NCBI RefSeq assembly: GCF_004916895.1
Contig: NZ_SNTZ01000007.1
Coordinates: 50,668 to 114,667, forward strand
Direction: 5' to 3'
Length of the DNA: 64,000 nucleotides
Source: Flagellimonas alvinocaridis
GTDB taxonomy: Bacteria; Bacteroidota; Bacteroidia; Flavobacteriales; Flavobacteriaceae
Shown here: piece after piece, positions 27,440 to 35,949 of the stretch
Layout: each line of letters opens with the position of its first letter
Position numbering within the stretch: position 1 is the first letter of the stretch
Notes under the pieces: model-generated
Told to the model about the DNA's origin: nothing
Database searches by the model: none
The model's input: the letters and a program-made list of their open reading frames with translations, nothing else
Position numbers and translations under genes: made by a program

Positions 27440-28216
27440 CTATAGTTTGGTTATTATTTCCATGGCCCATTGATCATTTGATTTTCTCAGGTTCCGAACA
27501 GCGTGTTTAATAATCCACTTACGTTCTATTGTGGCCTGAGACACCCATGATTCAACCAGTTTTTTGGCTTTGTTAGGGTTGTCTTTCAGGATGTCATTGA
27601 TGGTGTTGGCTACCGAGGTTTGGACATATTTACTGGGGTCGTCCTTAAGATTCTCCAGAATTGGAAAGATGGGGGATGGGTCGTGTACAAACATGTTCAG
27701 CTTTTTGGCCCATGGCAAGCGGGGTCTTGCCCCTTCACTGGATAAACGACGTACATGTTTGTTAGGGCTCTTAGACCATTGAATAAGCACCTTTACTGTC
27801 TGTTCAGGGTACTTTTCAAGAAAGGGCCTGATAGCGTACTCCCCAGTATTGCGTTTGGTGATTTCCCCAATGGCCTCCATGGATTGTTCAAAATGATCAT
27901 GGCCATACTTTTCAACATATTTGGCAATCGGCATAATCCAATAAAACTCTTTGAACATGCCTGTCTCTTTTTTATTCTCAGGACCCAAAATGGCTAACAA
28001 ACAATTTAAATTGGTAAGGTAATCACCAGTTAAATGGGATTCCAAGGCATCGGCTATACACTCAATTCTATCTTTCAGCTCCAGTTTGCCAACTCTTTCC
28101 GAAACTGTACTTGTAAACGATTCGTGATTTATAGGAATACCTTTTTCAGATAGCTTATTGGCCAATAGTTGGGCCAATTCCACATCAAACCAAAGCTTTA
28201 ACTGCTTATAAGCCAT
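27440..28216 (-). CDS. DNA alkylation repair protein (AlkD-like HEAT repeat)
   Basis: 258 residues of paired helices (HEAT-like repeats). The stretch NKHVRRLSSEGARPRLPWAKKL is the recognisable signature of the flavobacterial DNA alkylation repair family related to the AlkC/AlkD glycosylases. These flip-free glycosylases remove 3-methyl- and 7-methylpurines. The gene ends 2 bp from the convergent Tudor-like gene and lies downstream of the TIGR03915/radical SAM pair with a 43-bp gap, possibly in the same operon. Confidence 0.88.
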   Translation of the reverse strand: MAYKQLKLWFDVELAQLLANKLSEKGIPINHESFTSTVSERVGKLELKDRIECIADALESHLTGDYLTNLNCLLAILGPENKKETGMFKEFYWIMPIAKYVEKYGHDHFEQSMEAIGEITKRNTGEYAIRPFLEKYPEQTVKVLIQWSKSPNKHVRRLSSEGARPRLPWAKKLNMFVHDPSPIFPILENLKDDPSKYVQTSVANTINDILKDNPNKAKKLVESWVSQATIERKWIIKHAVRNLRKSNDQWAMEIITKL

Positions 28217-28259
28217 ACTCTTTATTTTTGGAAGATACGTCCAAAATTAAGAGAACTGG

Positions 28260-29045
28260 TTATACCGCCTCTTTCTTCTCGCTCAAATATTTCCAATACC
28301 GTTTGGGTACGTGTTGCGTGTGCAATTTTGGGTTGATACGGGATTTGATGCCGGTACTTTTAAAATAATCGTTCCATAGGGTCTGGTAATCGTATTCCTC
28401 GTTCAAAAAAGCATCACTTTTATGGATTTTGTTAAAATGGATTTCCTTCAGATTGAGCGAGACCATTTCCACATGGTCCAAGTTATAGTAGATACCATAT
28501 TTACGTTTCACATCATAGATCAGCCATTGCTGGTCTGCGTAGCGGTTGCGAAAATGTTTTGAAATCAGGGGTAACACATCGAAATCGGGTTCAATGTTGG
28601 CAAAATAGATATCGTCCTTGGTCAGTTGGAAGCGAACAAAGGCTTCCATACGGTGTTTTTCGCGACCCACTTTTTTGGCCAATTGGTCAATGAAAAGTAC
28701 AATCCCATCGGAATAATCCATTTGCTTTCCAAGGGTGGTGGCCATCAGTTTTTGAATGTAGGTGTAGAGCATCAATTCTACCCCTTCGGTTTCGCTCAAA
28801 AAAGCAAAATACACATTGGCAATGGCATTATGACTCTTGTTTCTGATTCCGTTCCAGACCCGTTTGGCCTTTTCCACATGGGTGAAGATGGTTTCTGATT
28901 CGGAAAACAATCCGTTCTGACCTTGGCCATTTTTTTGGATGTCGGCCACATTAATTTTTTCGTCGAAGGCGACAAAGACGGCAGTGAGGAAGCCATTGAA
29001 GCTACCATCGTAAATTAGGGTTTTTGAAGGTTTCATAGTGCTCAT
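28260..29045 (-). CDS. TIGR03915 family putative DNA repair protein
   Basis: 261 residues. The start TLIYDGSFNGFLTAVFVAFDE and the end DYQTLWNDYFKSTGIKSRINPKLHTQHVPKRYWKYLSEK match the family (DUF4130 core), which is found almost only next to the radical SAM partner present here. Established knowledge: the pair is often linked with a UdgX-like uracil-DNA-glycosylase domain; that domain is absent in this window. Function is unproven. The gap to the radical SAM gene is 9 bp, so the two form an operon. Confidence 0.93.
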   Translation of the reverse strand: MSTMKPSKTLIYDGSFNGFLTAVFVAFDEKINVADIQKNGQGQNGLFSESETIFTHVEKAKRVWNGIRNKSHNAIANVYFAFLSETEGVELMLYTYIQKLMATTLGKQMDYSDGIVLFIDQLAKKVGREKHRMEAFVRFQLTKDDIYFANIEPDFDVLPLISKHFRNRYADQQWLIYDVKRKYGIYYNLDHVEMVSLNLKEIHFNKIHKSDAFLNEEYDYQTLWNDYFKSTGIKSRINPKLHTQHVPKRYWKYLSEKKEAV

Positions 29046-29054
29046 TTTTGATGT

Positions 29055-30317
29055 TTAATTGAACAATGACAATTGGGTGCTATACTGATTCCGAAACTTG
29101 CCTGTTGAAGTCTGTAGGATCATACCCTTGATTTTCTCCGCATCCAAATCCCTACGTTCCCAATGGCGGGAATCACATACCATAAAGTATTGGGCACGGT
29201 TGAGGGCCACCCCGATTTTTTTAAGGTGGTCCCAGTTCAGTTTTCTAAAGCGGCGTGCCTTAAGGATTTTATCCACAGAACGCATCCCAATTCCCGGGAT
29301 TCGTGCCAATAGAGCCTTGTCTGCACTGTTGACATCAACGGGGAAATGGTGCAGATTGCGCAACGCCCAAGAGAGTTTGGGGTCTACATCCATATCCAGG
29401 TTGGGATGTTCCTTGTTCAGGATTTCGTTAATGGCAAAGCCATAAAACCGAAGGAGCCAATCCGTTTGGTACAGTCGGTTTTCGCGCAACATGGTCACTT
29501 GTGAGCCTATGGCGGGCAGTCTCATATCATCTGCTACGGGAACATAGCCCGAATAATAGACCCTGCGCATTTGGTAATTCTTGTAATAATGGACTGCAGA
29601 ATACATGATGTCCTTGTCGGTTTCCCCGGAAGCGCCCACAATCATCTGGGTGCTTTGTCCGGCAGGGGCATATTTTGGAGTGCTCTTGATGATTTTTCGT
29701 TCAGCCTTGTAGCGGACAATCTCATTTTTCACCTTGAGCATGGGTTTGGTGAAATCCTCATGTTTTTTGTCGGGAGCCAATAACTTTAATCCTGAAATGG
29801 TAGGTACCTCAATGTTCACGGAAAGTCGGTCTGCATACAATCCTGCTTCGTACATGAGCTCATCACTGGCCCCGGGAATGGATTTTAAATGGATGTATCC
29901 GTTGAAATTTTCCTCTTCCCGTAGTTTTTTGGCCACGGTCACCAAACGTTCCATGGTGTAATCGGCATTTTTAAAAATTCCGGAACTCAAGAACAGCCCC
30001 TCGATATAATTCCTGCGATAAAAATTAATGGTGAGGTCCACCACTTCTTGGATTTTAAAAGCGGCACGTTGGACATCATTGCTTTTCCGTGTTACGCAAT
30101 AGGCGCAATCGAAAATGCAGTGGTTGGTCAATAAGATCTTCAATAAAGAGATACACCTGCCGTCTTCCGTATAGCTATGGCATATTCCCATTTTGGAGGC
30201 ATTGCCCAACCCTTGACTTTTGTTTGTCCGGTCACTACCACTACTGGCGCAGGACACATCATATTTGGCGGCATCAGCCAGAATGTTCAACTTTTCCCGT
30301 ATCCGTTCAAAATTCAT
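29055..30317 (-). CDS. Putative DNA modification/repair radical SAM protein (TIGR03916, rSAM_link_UDG)
   Basis: 420 residues from the ATG at 30317 (MNFERIREKLNILADAAKYD). The radical SAM cluster motif is CIFDCAYC (Cys-x3-Cys-x2-Cys). A C-terminal helix-hairpin-helix, ARIPGIGMRSVDKILKARR, points to DNA binding. An in-frame ATG at 30335 falls within the first operator palindrome, so the later start is preferred. It is first in an operon with the TIGR03915 gene. Four 15-bp palindromes and a TATCTTTG -7 box lie directly upstream, shared with the divergent S24 regulator. The reaction catalysed is unknown. Confidence 0.94.
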   Translation of the reverse strand: MNFERIREKLNILADAAKYDVSCASSGSDRTNKSQGLGNASKMGICHSYTEDGRCISLLKILLTNHCIFDCAYCVTRKSNDVQRAAFKIQEVVDLTINFYRRNYIEGLFLSSGIFKNADYTMERLVTVAKKLREEENFNGYIHLKSIPGASDELMYEAGLYADRLSVNIEVPTISGLKLLAPDKKHEDFTKPMLKVKNEIVRYKAERKIIKSTPKYAPAGQSTQMIVGASGETDKDIMYSAVHYYKNYQMRRVYYSGYVPVADDMRLPAIGSQVTMLRENRLYQTDWLLRFYGFAINEILNKEHPNLDMDVDPKLSWALRNLHHFPVDVNSADKALLARIPGIGMRSVDKILKARRFRKLNWDHLKKIGVALNRAQYFMVCDSRHWERRDLDAEKIKGMILQTSTGKFRNQYSTQLSLFN

Positions 30318-30320
30318 AAC

Positions 30321-30399
30321 TTGGAAATATTCCAATCAAAGATATGGAAATATTCCAATTATTGGATATAATCCATTAAATATTTTGGAAATAATCCAA
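30321..30399. promoter_or_regulatory. Four 15-bp operator palindromes in the rSAM / S24 regulator divergent promoter
   Basis: Four copies of TTGGAwATAwTCCAA: TTGGAAATATTCCAA (30321-30335), ATGGAAATATTCCAA (30344-30358), TTGGATATAATCCAT (30362-30376) and TTGGAAATAATCCAA (30385-30399). Their starts are 23, 18 and 23 bp apart. The last one overlaps the -33 box of the regulator gene, and the first two flank the -7 box of the radical SAM gene. The arrangement is as expected for cooperative binding by a dimeric LexA-like repressor. Confidence 0.9.
30337..30344 (-). promoter_or_regulatory. -7 box for the radical SAM repair operon
   Basis: TATCTTTG on the minus strand, an exact TAnnTTTG flavobacterial -7 box, 19 bp before the ATG at 30317. 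It sits between operators 1 and 2. No convincing -33 box was found. Confidence 0.6.
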
Positions 30400-30413
30400 A
30401 TTATGTATATTTG
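30384..30413 (+). promoter_or_regulatory. Promoter of the S24 regulator gene
   Basis: TTTG at 30384-30387, 18-bp spacer, TATATTTG at 30406-30413, matching the flavobacterial TTTG / TAnnTTTG consensus. The -33 box overlaps operator 4. The leader to the ATG is about 90 nt and contains a small inverted repeat (ACCTCGAC / CGAGAGGT, near 30426-30450). Confidence 0.75.
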
Positions 30414-30508
30414 AAATTATTTGGTCACCTCGACCGCAATCGAGAGGTCTTTGTTCTTAGGTTAAATAATGACAATTCAGGCCTCAATCTCATATAAGAA
30501 CGGATGAA

Positions 30509-31270
30509 ATGGAAAATGAACTAACCTTAAAACGATTTACGGATATCCGACGTGAATTGGGATTTACCCAAGCAGAGTTTGCCCAATTGTTGGGCGTCAA
30601 GAATACCACGGCCGATATTGAGCGGGGAAGGACCAAGCTATCCGGGAAAGTGGTGACAGAGCTGTTGAAACAGTTCAAGATAAATCCCATGTGGCTGTTC
30701 GGAGAGAGTGATCAAAAGCATTTGGACACTTCCAAAACCAGTGTGATTCCCAAAGTGGTTACTGTTGACAATTCAGACCAGGACAATATGGTATTGGTGA
30801 ATGCCCGGGCCGCAGCGGGGTATCCCCAAAATATTACAGATACCAGTTGGTATCAACAATTACCGGCGTTTGATCTGCCCATTCCGGAGTTCAGAAATGC
30901 CACCTATCGTGGTTTTCAAGTCGAAGGCGACAGTATGTTGCCCAATCTAAAGCCCAATGATTGGGTGTTGGCCCGTGCCATTGAACACATAGATCATGTG
31001 AGCCCGAATAAAATGTATGTGGTGGTGCTTCAGGATTCGGTGATGGTCAAAAAGATTGAGAAACGTCCCAATTCCAATAATATCACTTTGGTTTCCTTGA
31101 ACGAGGCGTATCCACCTTACGACATTAAGCCCTTCCAAATCCAAGAAATTTGGGAAGTGAGTAGCAAATTGACCTTTAATGTGGATGCCACAACAGAAAC
31201 TGGTTTGCTGAAGCAGTTGCAGCAGTCCATGGAAGAGCTCAAACGCCAAATGGGGCAGGTCAACACCTAA
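30509..31270 (+). CDS. LexA-like S24 family transcriptional repressor with autoprotease domain
   Basis: 253 residues. An XRE-type helix-turn-helix occupies about 10-55 (FTQAEFAQLLGVKNTTADIERGR). The C-terminal S24 domain has all parts of a LexA/CI-type self-cleaving repressor: an Ala103-Gly104 scissile bond in RAAAGYP, the serine nucleophile Ser142 in VEGDSMLP and the general base Lys181 in VMVKKI. The gene faces the radical SAM repair operon across four operator palindromes. It very likely represses both and is inactivated upon DNA damage by RecA-stimulated cleavage, as in the SOS response; the last statement is inference. It differs from LexA in its XRE rather than winged-helix domain. Confidence 0.93.
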   Translation: MENELTLKRFTDIRRELGFTQAEFAQLLGVKNTTADIERGRTKLSGKVVTELLKQFKINPMWLFGESDQKHLDTSKTSVIPKVVTVDNSDQDNMVLVNARAAAGYPQNITDTSWYQQLPAFDLPIPEFRNATYRGFQVEGDSMLPNLKPNDWVLARAIEHIDHVSPNKMYVVVLQDSVMVKKIEKRPNSNNITLVSLNEAYPPYDIKPFQIQEIWEVSSKLTFNVDATTETGLLKQLQQSMEELKRQMGQVNT

Positions 31271-31273
31271 AAA

Positions 31274-32191
31274 TTACTTGAAATAGGTTTCCTTGATACT
31301 TTTGGCAAGAATGTTGGCCGCTTCAGGATACAATCGAAACCAAAGCTCAGGTTCAAAAATTTCGAGCTCGGCCAAGGCCCAATCCCCGTCGTTGTCCTTA
31401 AAAATATCCACCCGGGCATATATCGGGAGTTCCAATGCGGCTTGAGCCGCTTTTTCGGCAAAAGCAATCTGTTCTTTGGAGGGGATGTAATCGTGTACCG
31501 TTCCACCAAAATCATCTTGTACCCTAAAATCCCCCGGTTTGGCAATTTTGAGTACCGCATGGGTGAACTTTCCGTTAAATACCATCATGGAAATTTCTCC
31601 TTCCTTAACAATGTTTTCCTGAAATTCTTGGAGCATCATGGCTTCTTCGCCAATCAACTCTTGAAAGATGGCTCCGTACTTTGGAATGTCTTCCTTTAGG
31701 ATTTTGTAGGTATGGCGGGCCGCTCCAGAAACGCAAGGTTTCAGGATAAAAATGTCATCTATGAACCCTTGATTTTCGAGCGCATCTTCAATAGTGTCGC
31801 GAAGTGTGGTTTGGGTCCCTTTTTCAATAAAAATGGTTTTGGGGATATTCACTCCGGCATCTGATAAGTCCTTCAGGTAATGTTTGTCAATGTTCCAATA
31901 AATAAGGTCTTTGGAATTGATGAATTTCGTTTGTTTGGAGGCGGATTCCAACCATTTGGAAAACTCTTGATATCGGTCAAAATAATCCCAAGTGGTCCTG
32001 AACAATGCATATTTGGTGGATGACCAATCAAAATCCGGGTCGTCCCAAGACTTTCGTATGGCATTCAGCCCTAAACGTTGCAGTGCTTCCAAGACTAAAC
32101 GGTCTTCAAGAAGGACATTTTCTATGTAGGCGCTTTCTTTTTTGGGGTTGATATATCTTGGGTCGGTCAGTACAACGACATCAAAACTCAT
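31274..32191 (-). CDS. ATP-grasp domain protein (RimK/glutathione-synthetase-like)
   Basis: 305 residues from the ATG at 32191 (MSFDVVVLTDPRYINPKKES); a TTG two codons upstream is less likely. ATP-grasp features: FILKPCVSGAARHTYKI, LLQEFQENIVKEGEISMMVFNGKFTHAVLKI, and a metal/ATP end ALAELEIFEPELWFR. Such enzymes ligate an amino acid or amine to a carboxylate with ATP. It is third in an apparent operon after an ACP phosphodiesterase and gamma-glutamyltransferase (9-bp gap), so a gamma-glutamyl or glutathione-like compound is a fair guess for its substrate or product. Confidence 0.88.
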   Translation of the reverse strand: MSFDVVVLTDPRYINPKKESAYIENVLLEDRLVLEALQRLGLNAIRKSWDDPDFDWSSTKYALFRTTWDYFDRYQEFSKWLESASKQTKFINSKDLIYWNIDKHYLKDLSDAGVNIPKTIFIEKGTQTTLRDTIEDALENQGFIDDIFILKPCVSGAARHTYKILKEDIPKYGAIFQELIGEEAMMLQEFQENIVKEGEISMMVFNGKFTHAVLKIAKPGDFRVQDDFGGTVHDYIPSKEQIAFAEKAAQAALELPIYARVDIFKDNDGDWALAELEIFEPELWFRLYPEAANILAKSIKETYFK

Positions 32192-32200
32192 AGGCAAACT

Positions 32201-33886
32201 TTAAAATCCAACAGCGGTATCGTCCCCTCTTTTATCGGCTCCGCCTTCCAAACGGCCATCGGGGAGCACACGGATAGCGTCTACTTTTCCAATGATGGGG
32301 GTTCTTTCTTCATTGATGATGTATCCTTTTGATTTCAGTTCATCGGTAAGGGTTTCAGGAAACCCTTCAGGTTCAAAGATGATCATGTCGGGTAGCCACT
32401 GGTGATGGAACCGAGGAGCATTTACCGCTTCTTGCATGCTCAGATTGAACTCGTATACGTTGAGAATCGTTTGGGCCACTGCGGTAATGATGGTGGAGCC
32501 TCCGGGTGTACCAACCACCATATAGAGCTTTCCGTCTTTTTCCACAAGAGTGGGGGTCATACTGCTCAACATCCTTTTTTCGGGGGCAATGCTGTTGGCT
32601 TCGGCACCGATCAACCCAAACATATTGGGCACTCCAGGTTTAGAGCTGAAATCGTCCATTTCATTGTTCAAAAAGAACCCTAATTCATCTACATAGAGTT
32701 TGGAGCCAAACCCACCATTCAAGGTGGTGGTGGCCGAAATGGCATTCCCCTCGCTGTCCACAATGGAATAGTGAGTAGTTTCGGAGCTTTCCACAATTTC
32801 AACCTCCCCATGGCTCACCTCTGAAGAAGGGGTGGCTTGGTCAAATGAAAAATTGGCCATGCGTTCTTTTAGATAGGCATCACTAAGCAAGGTTTCCAAG
32901 GGAATATCCACAAAATCAGGATCGCCCAAGAAATAATTTCGGTCCGCGTAGGCACGTCGCGCTGCTTCGGTGAAGAGCTGGATGGTCTTCACGGAATTGT
33001 GTCCGAATTTGGAAACGTCATGGGGTTCCATCATCTTAAAGATTTGGTTGATGGTCACCCCGCCGCTACTGGGCGGACTCATGGAAATAATGCGTAGGTC
33101 TTTATAGTCGAACACAATCGGGTCACGCCACTTGGCTTCATATAGTGCTAAATCCTCTTCGGTCATATAGCCTCCCTTTTCCTGTACAAAGGCCGCCAGT
33201 TTTTGGGCCATTTCACCTTTGTAGAAGCCATCTTTTCCGTTATCTCGAACCTTTTTAAGGGTATTCGCCAATTCAGGGTATTTTATAGTGTCTCCTTTCT
33301 TGAAATTGGCGGCAAACTTGGTGCTGTCACCATTTACCTCTATAAAACGCTCCTTGTAACCTTCCAATCGCTTGGCTTGCTTTTCGGTAACCACCACACC
33401 TTTTTGGGCCAGGGCGATTACCGGTTCCATGATATCGGACAGGGGTAGGGAGCCAAATTTTTCATATACTGCCATGACCCCGGCCACGGTCCCGGGGATA
33501 CCAACTGCAGTGGCTCCAACGATGCTCATATTCGGAATCACATTCCCAAGGGAATCCAAATACATATCCTTGTGGGCAGCAAGCGGGGCTTTTTCGCGAT
33601 AGTCGATTCCACCGATATCGCCATTGTTTTTTCGATAGACCATAAAACCACCGCCACCTAGATTTCCGGCAAAGGGATAGGCAACCGCGAGAGCCAGTTC
33701 TGTGGCCACCATGGCGTCAAAGGCATTCCCGCCTTTTTTCATGATGTCCGTTCCAATTTTTGAGGCTTCTTCACGGGCCGAGACCACCATGGCTTTTTCC
33801 GTGACCAGTCCCGTAGGGACCGCAGGTTGCTGCTTACAGTTCAAGAACAGGAAAAGGAGGGGGGCTAGGAGTATTATTCTTCGCAT
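32201..33886 (-). CDS. ggt: Gamma-glutamyltransferase, lipoprotein form
   Basis: 561 residues. A lipobox-like FLFLNC at about 13-18 suggests lipid anchoring. The proenzyme self-cleaves before Thr370 in TTHYSIVD, the N-terminal nucleophile of the small subunit. Large-subunit motifs include GGNAFDAMVATELALAV, GGGGFMVYR and DYREKAP; the small subunit has GSKLYVDELGFFLNNEMDDF, SSMTPT and GTPGGSTI. It transfers or hydrolyses gamma-glutamyl groups from glutathione and related peptides in the periplasm. It overlaps the upstream ACP phosphodiesterase gene by 13 bp. Confidence 0.95.
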   Translation of the reverse strand: MRRIILLAPLLFLFLNCKQQPAVPTGLVTEKAMVVSAREEASKIGTDIMKKGGNAFDAMVATELALAVAYPFAGNLGGGGFMVYRKNNGDIGGIDYREKAPLAAHKDMYLDSLGNVIPNMSIVGATAVGIPGTVAGVMAVYEKFGSLPLSDIMEPVIALAQKGVVVTEKQAKRLEGYKERFIEVNGDSTKFAANFKKGDTIKYPELANTLKKVRDNGKDGFYKGEMAQKLAAFVQEKGGYMTEEDLALYEAKWRDPIVFDYKDLRIISMSPPSSGGVTINQIFKMMEPHDVSKFGHNSVKTIQLFTEAARRAYADRNYFLGDPDFVDIPLETLLSDAYLKERMANFSFDQATPSSEVSHGEVEIVESSETTHYSIVDSEGNAISATTTLNGGFGSKLYVDELGFFLNNEMDDFSSKPGVPNMFGLIGAEANSIAPEKRMLSSMTPTLVEKDGKLYMVVGTPGGSTIITAVAQTILNVYEFNLSMQEAVNAPRFHHQWLPDMIIFEPEGFPETLTDELKSKGYIINEERTPIIGKVDAIRVLPDGRLEGGADKRGDDTAVGF

Positions 33887-34467
33887 AGGGAAATGAATTT
33901 TTGCTTGGAAAAGGTAATCAATTCTTCAAAAAAAGCGGTGAACTCCGCTTCAAAGTCAGTATAATGTTCTTCGAGGTCCAAAATGGCGAAATTCATTTTC
34001 GACCTATTCTGCGTCCTTCGGTTCATTCCGTTGAGTACTCTGCCAATACCGGCAAGATTGGCATAATTGAGCAGCCAATTGTCCGTAATCATATAGGGCA
34101 TCATCCGTTTGGTGCCCAATGGAAGCAGGTCGTAGTTATCCTCTAATAGGTCATAAAAGTTTTCCACATAGTCTTCAAGTGGAATTTTGGAATAATCGCT
34201 CCAATTTTTGGCCAAAAAATGGTCGTAAAAAATATCCACGATAACACGGCTATAATGGCTGTAATTCTTATGAAGCCGCTTGCTGCTTTGTTTGGGAATG
34301 GGGTGGGAGTCCGTATAGGTGTCTATTTCCCGGTGCAATAAAATGCCTTTTTGGATTCGTTCTGGGAAATGTTTGTACTTATTGCCTCGGATATGGTCGG
34401 CAAAGAAATTTCCTAAGGTAATTTCCTTGTCATCAAAGGACAGATAGATGTGGGCGAGGAAGTTCAT
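33874..34467 (-). CDS. ACP phosphodiesterase (AcpH-like)
   Basis: 197 residues from the ATG at 34467, which yields the family start MNFLAHIYLS; an in-frame ATG at 34488 adds seven unlike residues. The GNFFADHIRGN and HREIDTYTDSHP motifs supply the metal ligands of this HD-like hydrolase, which removes 4'-phosphopantetheine from acyl carrier protein. It starts an operon with ggt (13-bp overlap) and is divergent from glmM. Confidence 0.92.
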   Translation of the reverse strand: MNFLAHIYLSFDDKEITLGNFFADHIRGNKYKHFPERIQKGILLHREIDTYTDSHPIPKQSSKRLHKNYSHYSRVIVDIFYDHFLAKNWSDYSKIPLEDYVENFYDLLEDNYDLLPLGTKRMMPYMITDNWLLNYANLAGIGRVLNGMNRRTQNRSKMNFAILDLEEHYTDFEAEFTAFFEELITFSKQKFISLCEE

Positions 34468-34530
34468 CGAGGCAAATTTCTTTTCCATCGAAATTTACAA
34501 ATTCCAAACATGGAATACAGATGGGCCCTA

Positions 34531-34538
34531 TATATTTG
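34531..34538 (+). promoter_or_regulatory. -7 box of glmM
   Basis: TATATTTG, an exact TAnnTTTG box ending 19 bp before the ATG at 34558. It supports that ATG over upstream in-frame ones, which would lie before the promoter. No clear -33 box. Confidence 0.5.
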
Positions 34539-34557
34539 CAAAAACTTTTTTAACACT

Positions 34558-35949
34558 ATGACACTGATCAAATCAATTTCTGGAATACGAGGAACTATAG
34601 GAGGACGAACCAATGAAAACCTGACCCCGGTGGATGCCGTAAAATTTGCGGCGGCCTATGGCACATGGTTGAAGGAGTATTCCCAAAAAGAGAAATTGAC
34701 CGTGGTGATTGGCAGGGATGCCCGTTTGTCCGGTGAGATGATCCAAAATTTAGTGGTCTCTACCTTAGTGGGACTGGGCATTGATGTAATTGATTTGGGA
34801 CTTTCCACAACCCCTACGGTAGAAATTGCGGTTCCTATTGAAAAAGCGGATGGTGGTATTATTTTGACCGCCAGTCATAATCCCAAACAGTGGAATGCAT
34901 TAAAGTTATTGAACGAACGCGGTGAGTTTTTGGATGCGGAGCAAGGGGCGAAAATATTGACCTTGGCCGACAAAGAGGATTTTAACTTTGTTGAAGTGGA
35001 TGATTTGGGGACCATAACCAAAAACGATTCCTATATCGACATTCATATTGATGAAGTATTGGAACTCTCCTTGGTGGATGCCGATGTGATTCGCGAGAAA
35101 AAATTCAAGGTAGTGGTCGATGGTGTGAACTCCACTGGAGGTATTGCCATTCCAAAATTGTTGGAAGAACTGGGGGTTGAAGTAGTGAAATTGTATTGTG
35201 ACCCTACGGGTCATTTTCCACATAATCCGGAACCTTTGAAGGAGCATTTGGGGGACATCTGTAAAAAAGTAGTGGAGGAAAAAGCCGATTTTGGTATTGT
35301 GGTGGACCCTGATGTGGATCGTTTGGCGTTTATCAGCAATGACGGTGAAATGTTCGGCGAGGAATATACCTTGGTGGCTTGTGCCGATTATGTTTTGGGA
35401 AAGACCAAGGGAAATACGGTATCCAATCTATCCTCCTCACGGGCTTTGCGCGATGTTACGGAAAAGCATGGCGGCACCTATGAGGCAGCTGCGGTAGGAG
35501 AGGTAAATGTGGTGACCAAAATGAAGGCCAACAATGCCATTATTGGCGGTGAAGGTAATGGTGGAATCATCTATCCTGAAAGCCATTACGGTCGTGATGC
35601 CTTGGTGGGCACCGCTCTCTTTTTAATGTTGATGTCCGAAAGAGGAGGCACAGTGGCCGAACTTAAGGCCAGTTATCCCAGCTATTTCATGAGTAAAAAG
35701 AAGATAGAGCTTACTCCCGAGTTGGATGTGGATGCCCTTCTGGATGCCATGCACAACAAGTACAAAAACGAAGAAGTATCCACCATTGATGGAGTAAAGA
35801 TTGACTTTCCTGAAAATTGGGTGCACTTGAGAAAATCCAACACCGAGCCCATTATTCGAATTTATACCGAGGCCAAATCCCAAGCGGAAGCCGATGGTCT
35901 TGCGGATAGGATCATTGATGAGATTAAGGAAGTGGCTGGATTGAGCTAG
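34558..35949 (+). CDS. glmM: Phosphoglucosamine mutase
   Basis: 463 residues from MTLIKSISGIRGTIGG. It interconverts glucosamine 6- and 1-phosphate for cell-wall precursor synthesis. The phosphoserine loop is LTASHNP with Ser106, the magnesium loop is DPDVDR with Asp250, Asp252 and Asp254, the sugar-binding loop is GEGNGGIIYP, and the phosphate-binding C-terminus has RKSNTEPIIRIYTEA. The length and start fit Bacteroidota GlmM proteins. The frame is open 108 bp further upstream without similarity. Its stop codon overlaps that of the convergent gene. Confidence 0.95.
   Translation: MTLIKSISGIRGTIGGRTNENLTPVDAVKFAAAYGTWLKEYSQKEKLTVVIGRDARLSGEMIQNLVVSTLVGLGIDVIDLGLSTTPTVEIAVPIEKADGGIILTASHNPKQWNALKLLNERGEFLDAEQGAKILTLADKEDFNFVEVDDLGTITKNDSYIDIHIDEVLELSLVDADVIREKKFKVVVDGVNSTGGIAIPKLLEELGVEVVKLYCDPTGHFPHNPEPLKEHLGDICKKVVEEKADFGIVVDPDVDRLAFISNDGEMFGEEYTLVACADYVLGKTKGNTVSNLSSSRALRDVTEKHGGTYEAAAVGEVNVVTKMKANNAIIGGEGNGGIIYPESHYGRDALVGTALFLMLMSERGGTVAELKASYPSYFMSKKKIELTPELDVDALLDAMHNKYKNEEVSTIDGVKIDFPENWVHLRKSNTEPIIRIYTEAKSQAEADGLADRIIDEIKEVAGLS

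Noticed and set aside
34450..34557. Upstream extension of glmM
   Set aside because: The TATATTTG promoter box at 34531-34538 lies inside it and the true N-terminus MTLIKSISGIRGT begins at 34558.
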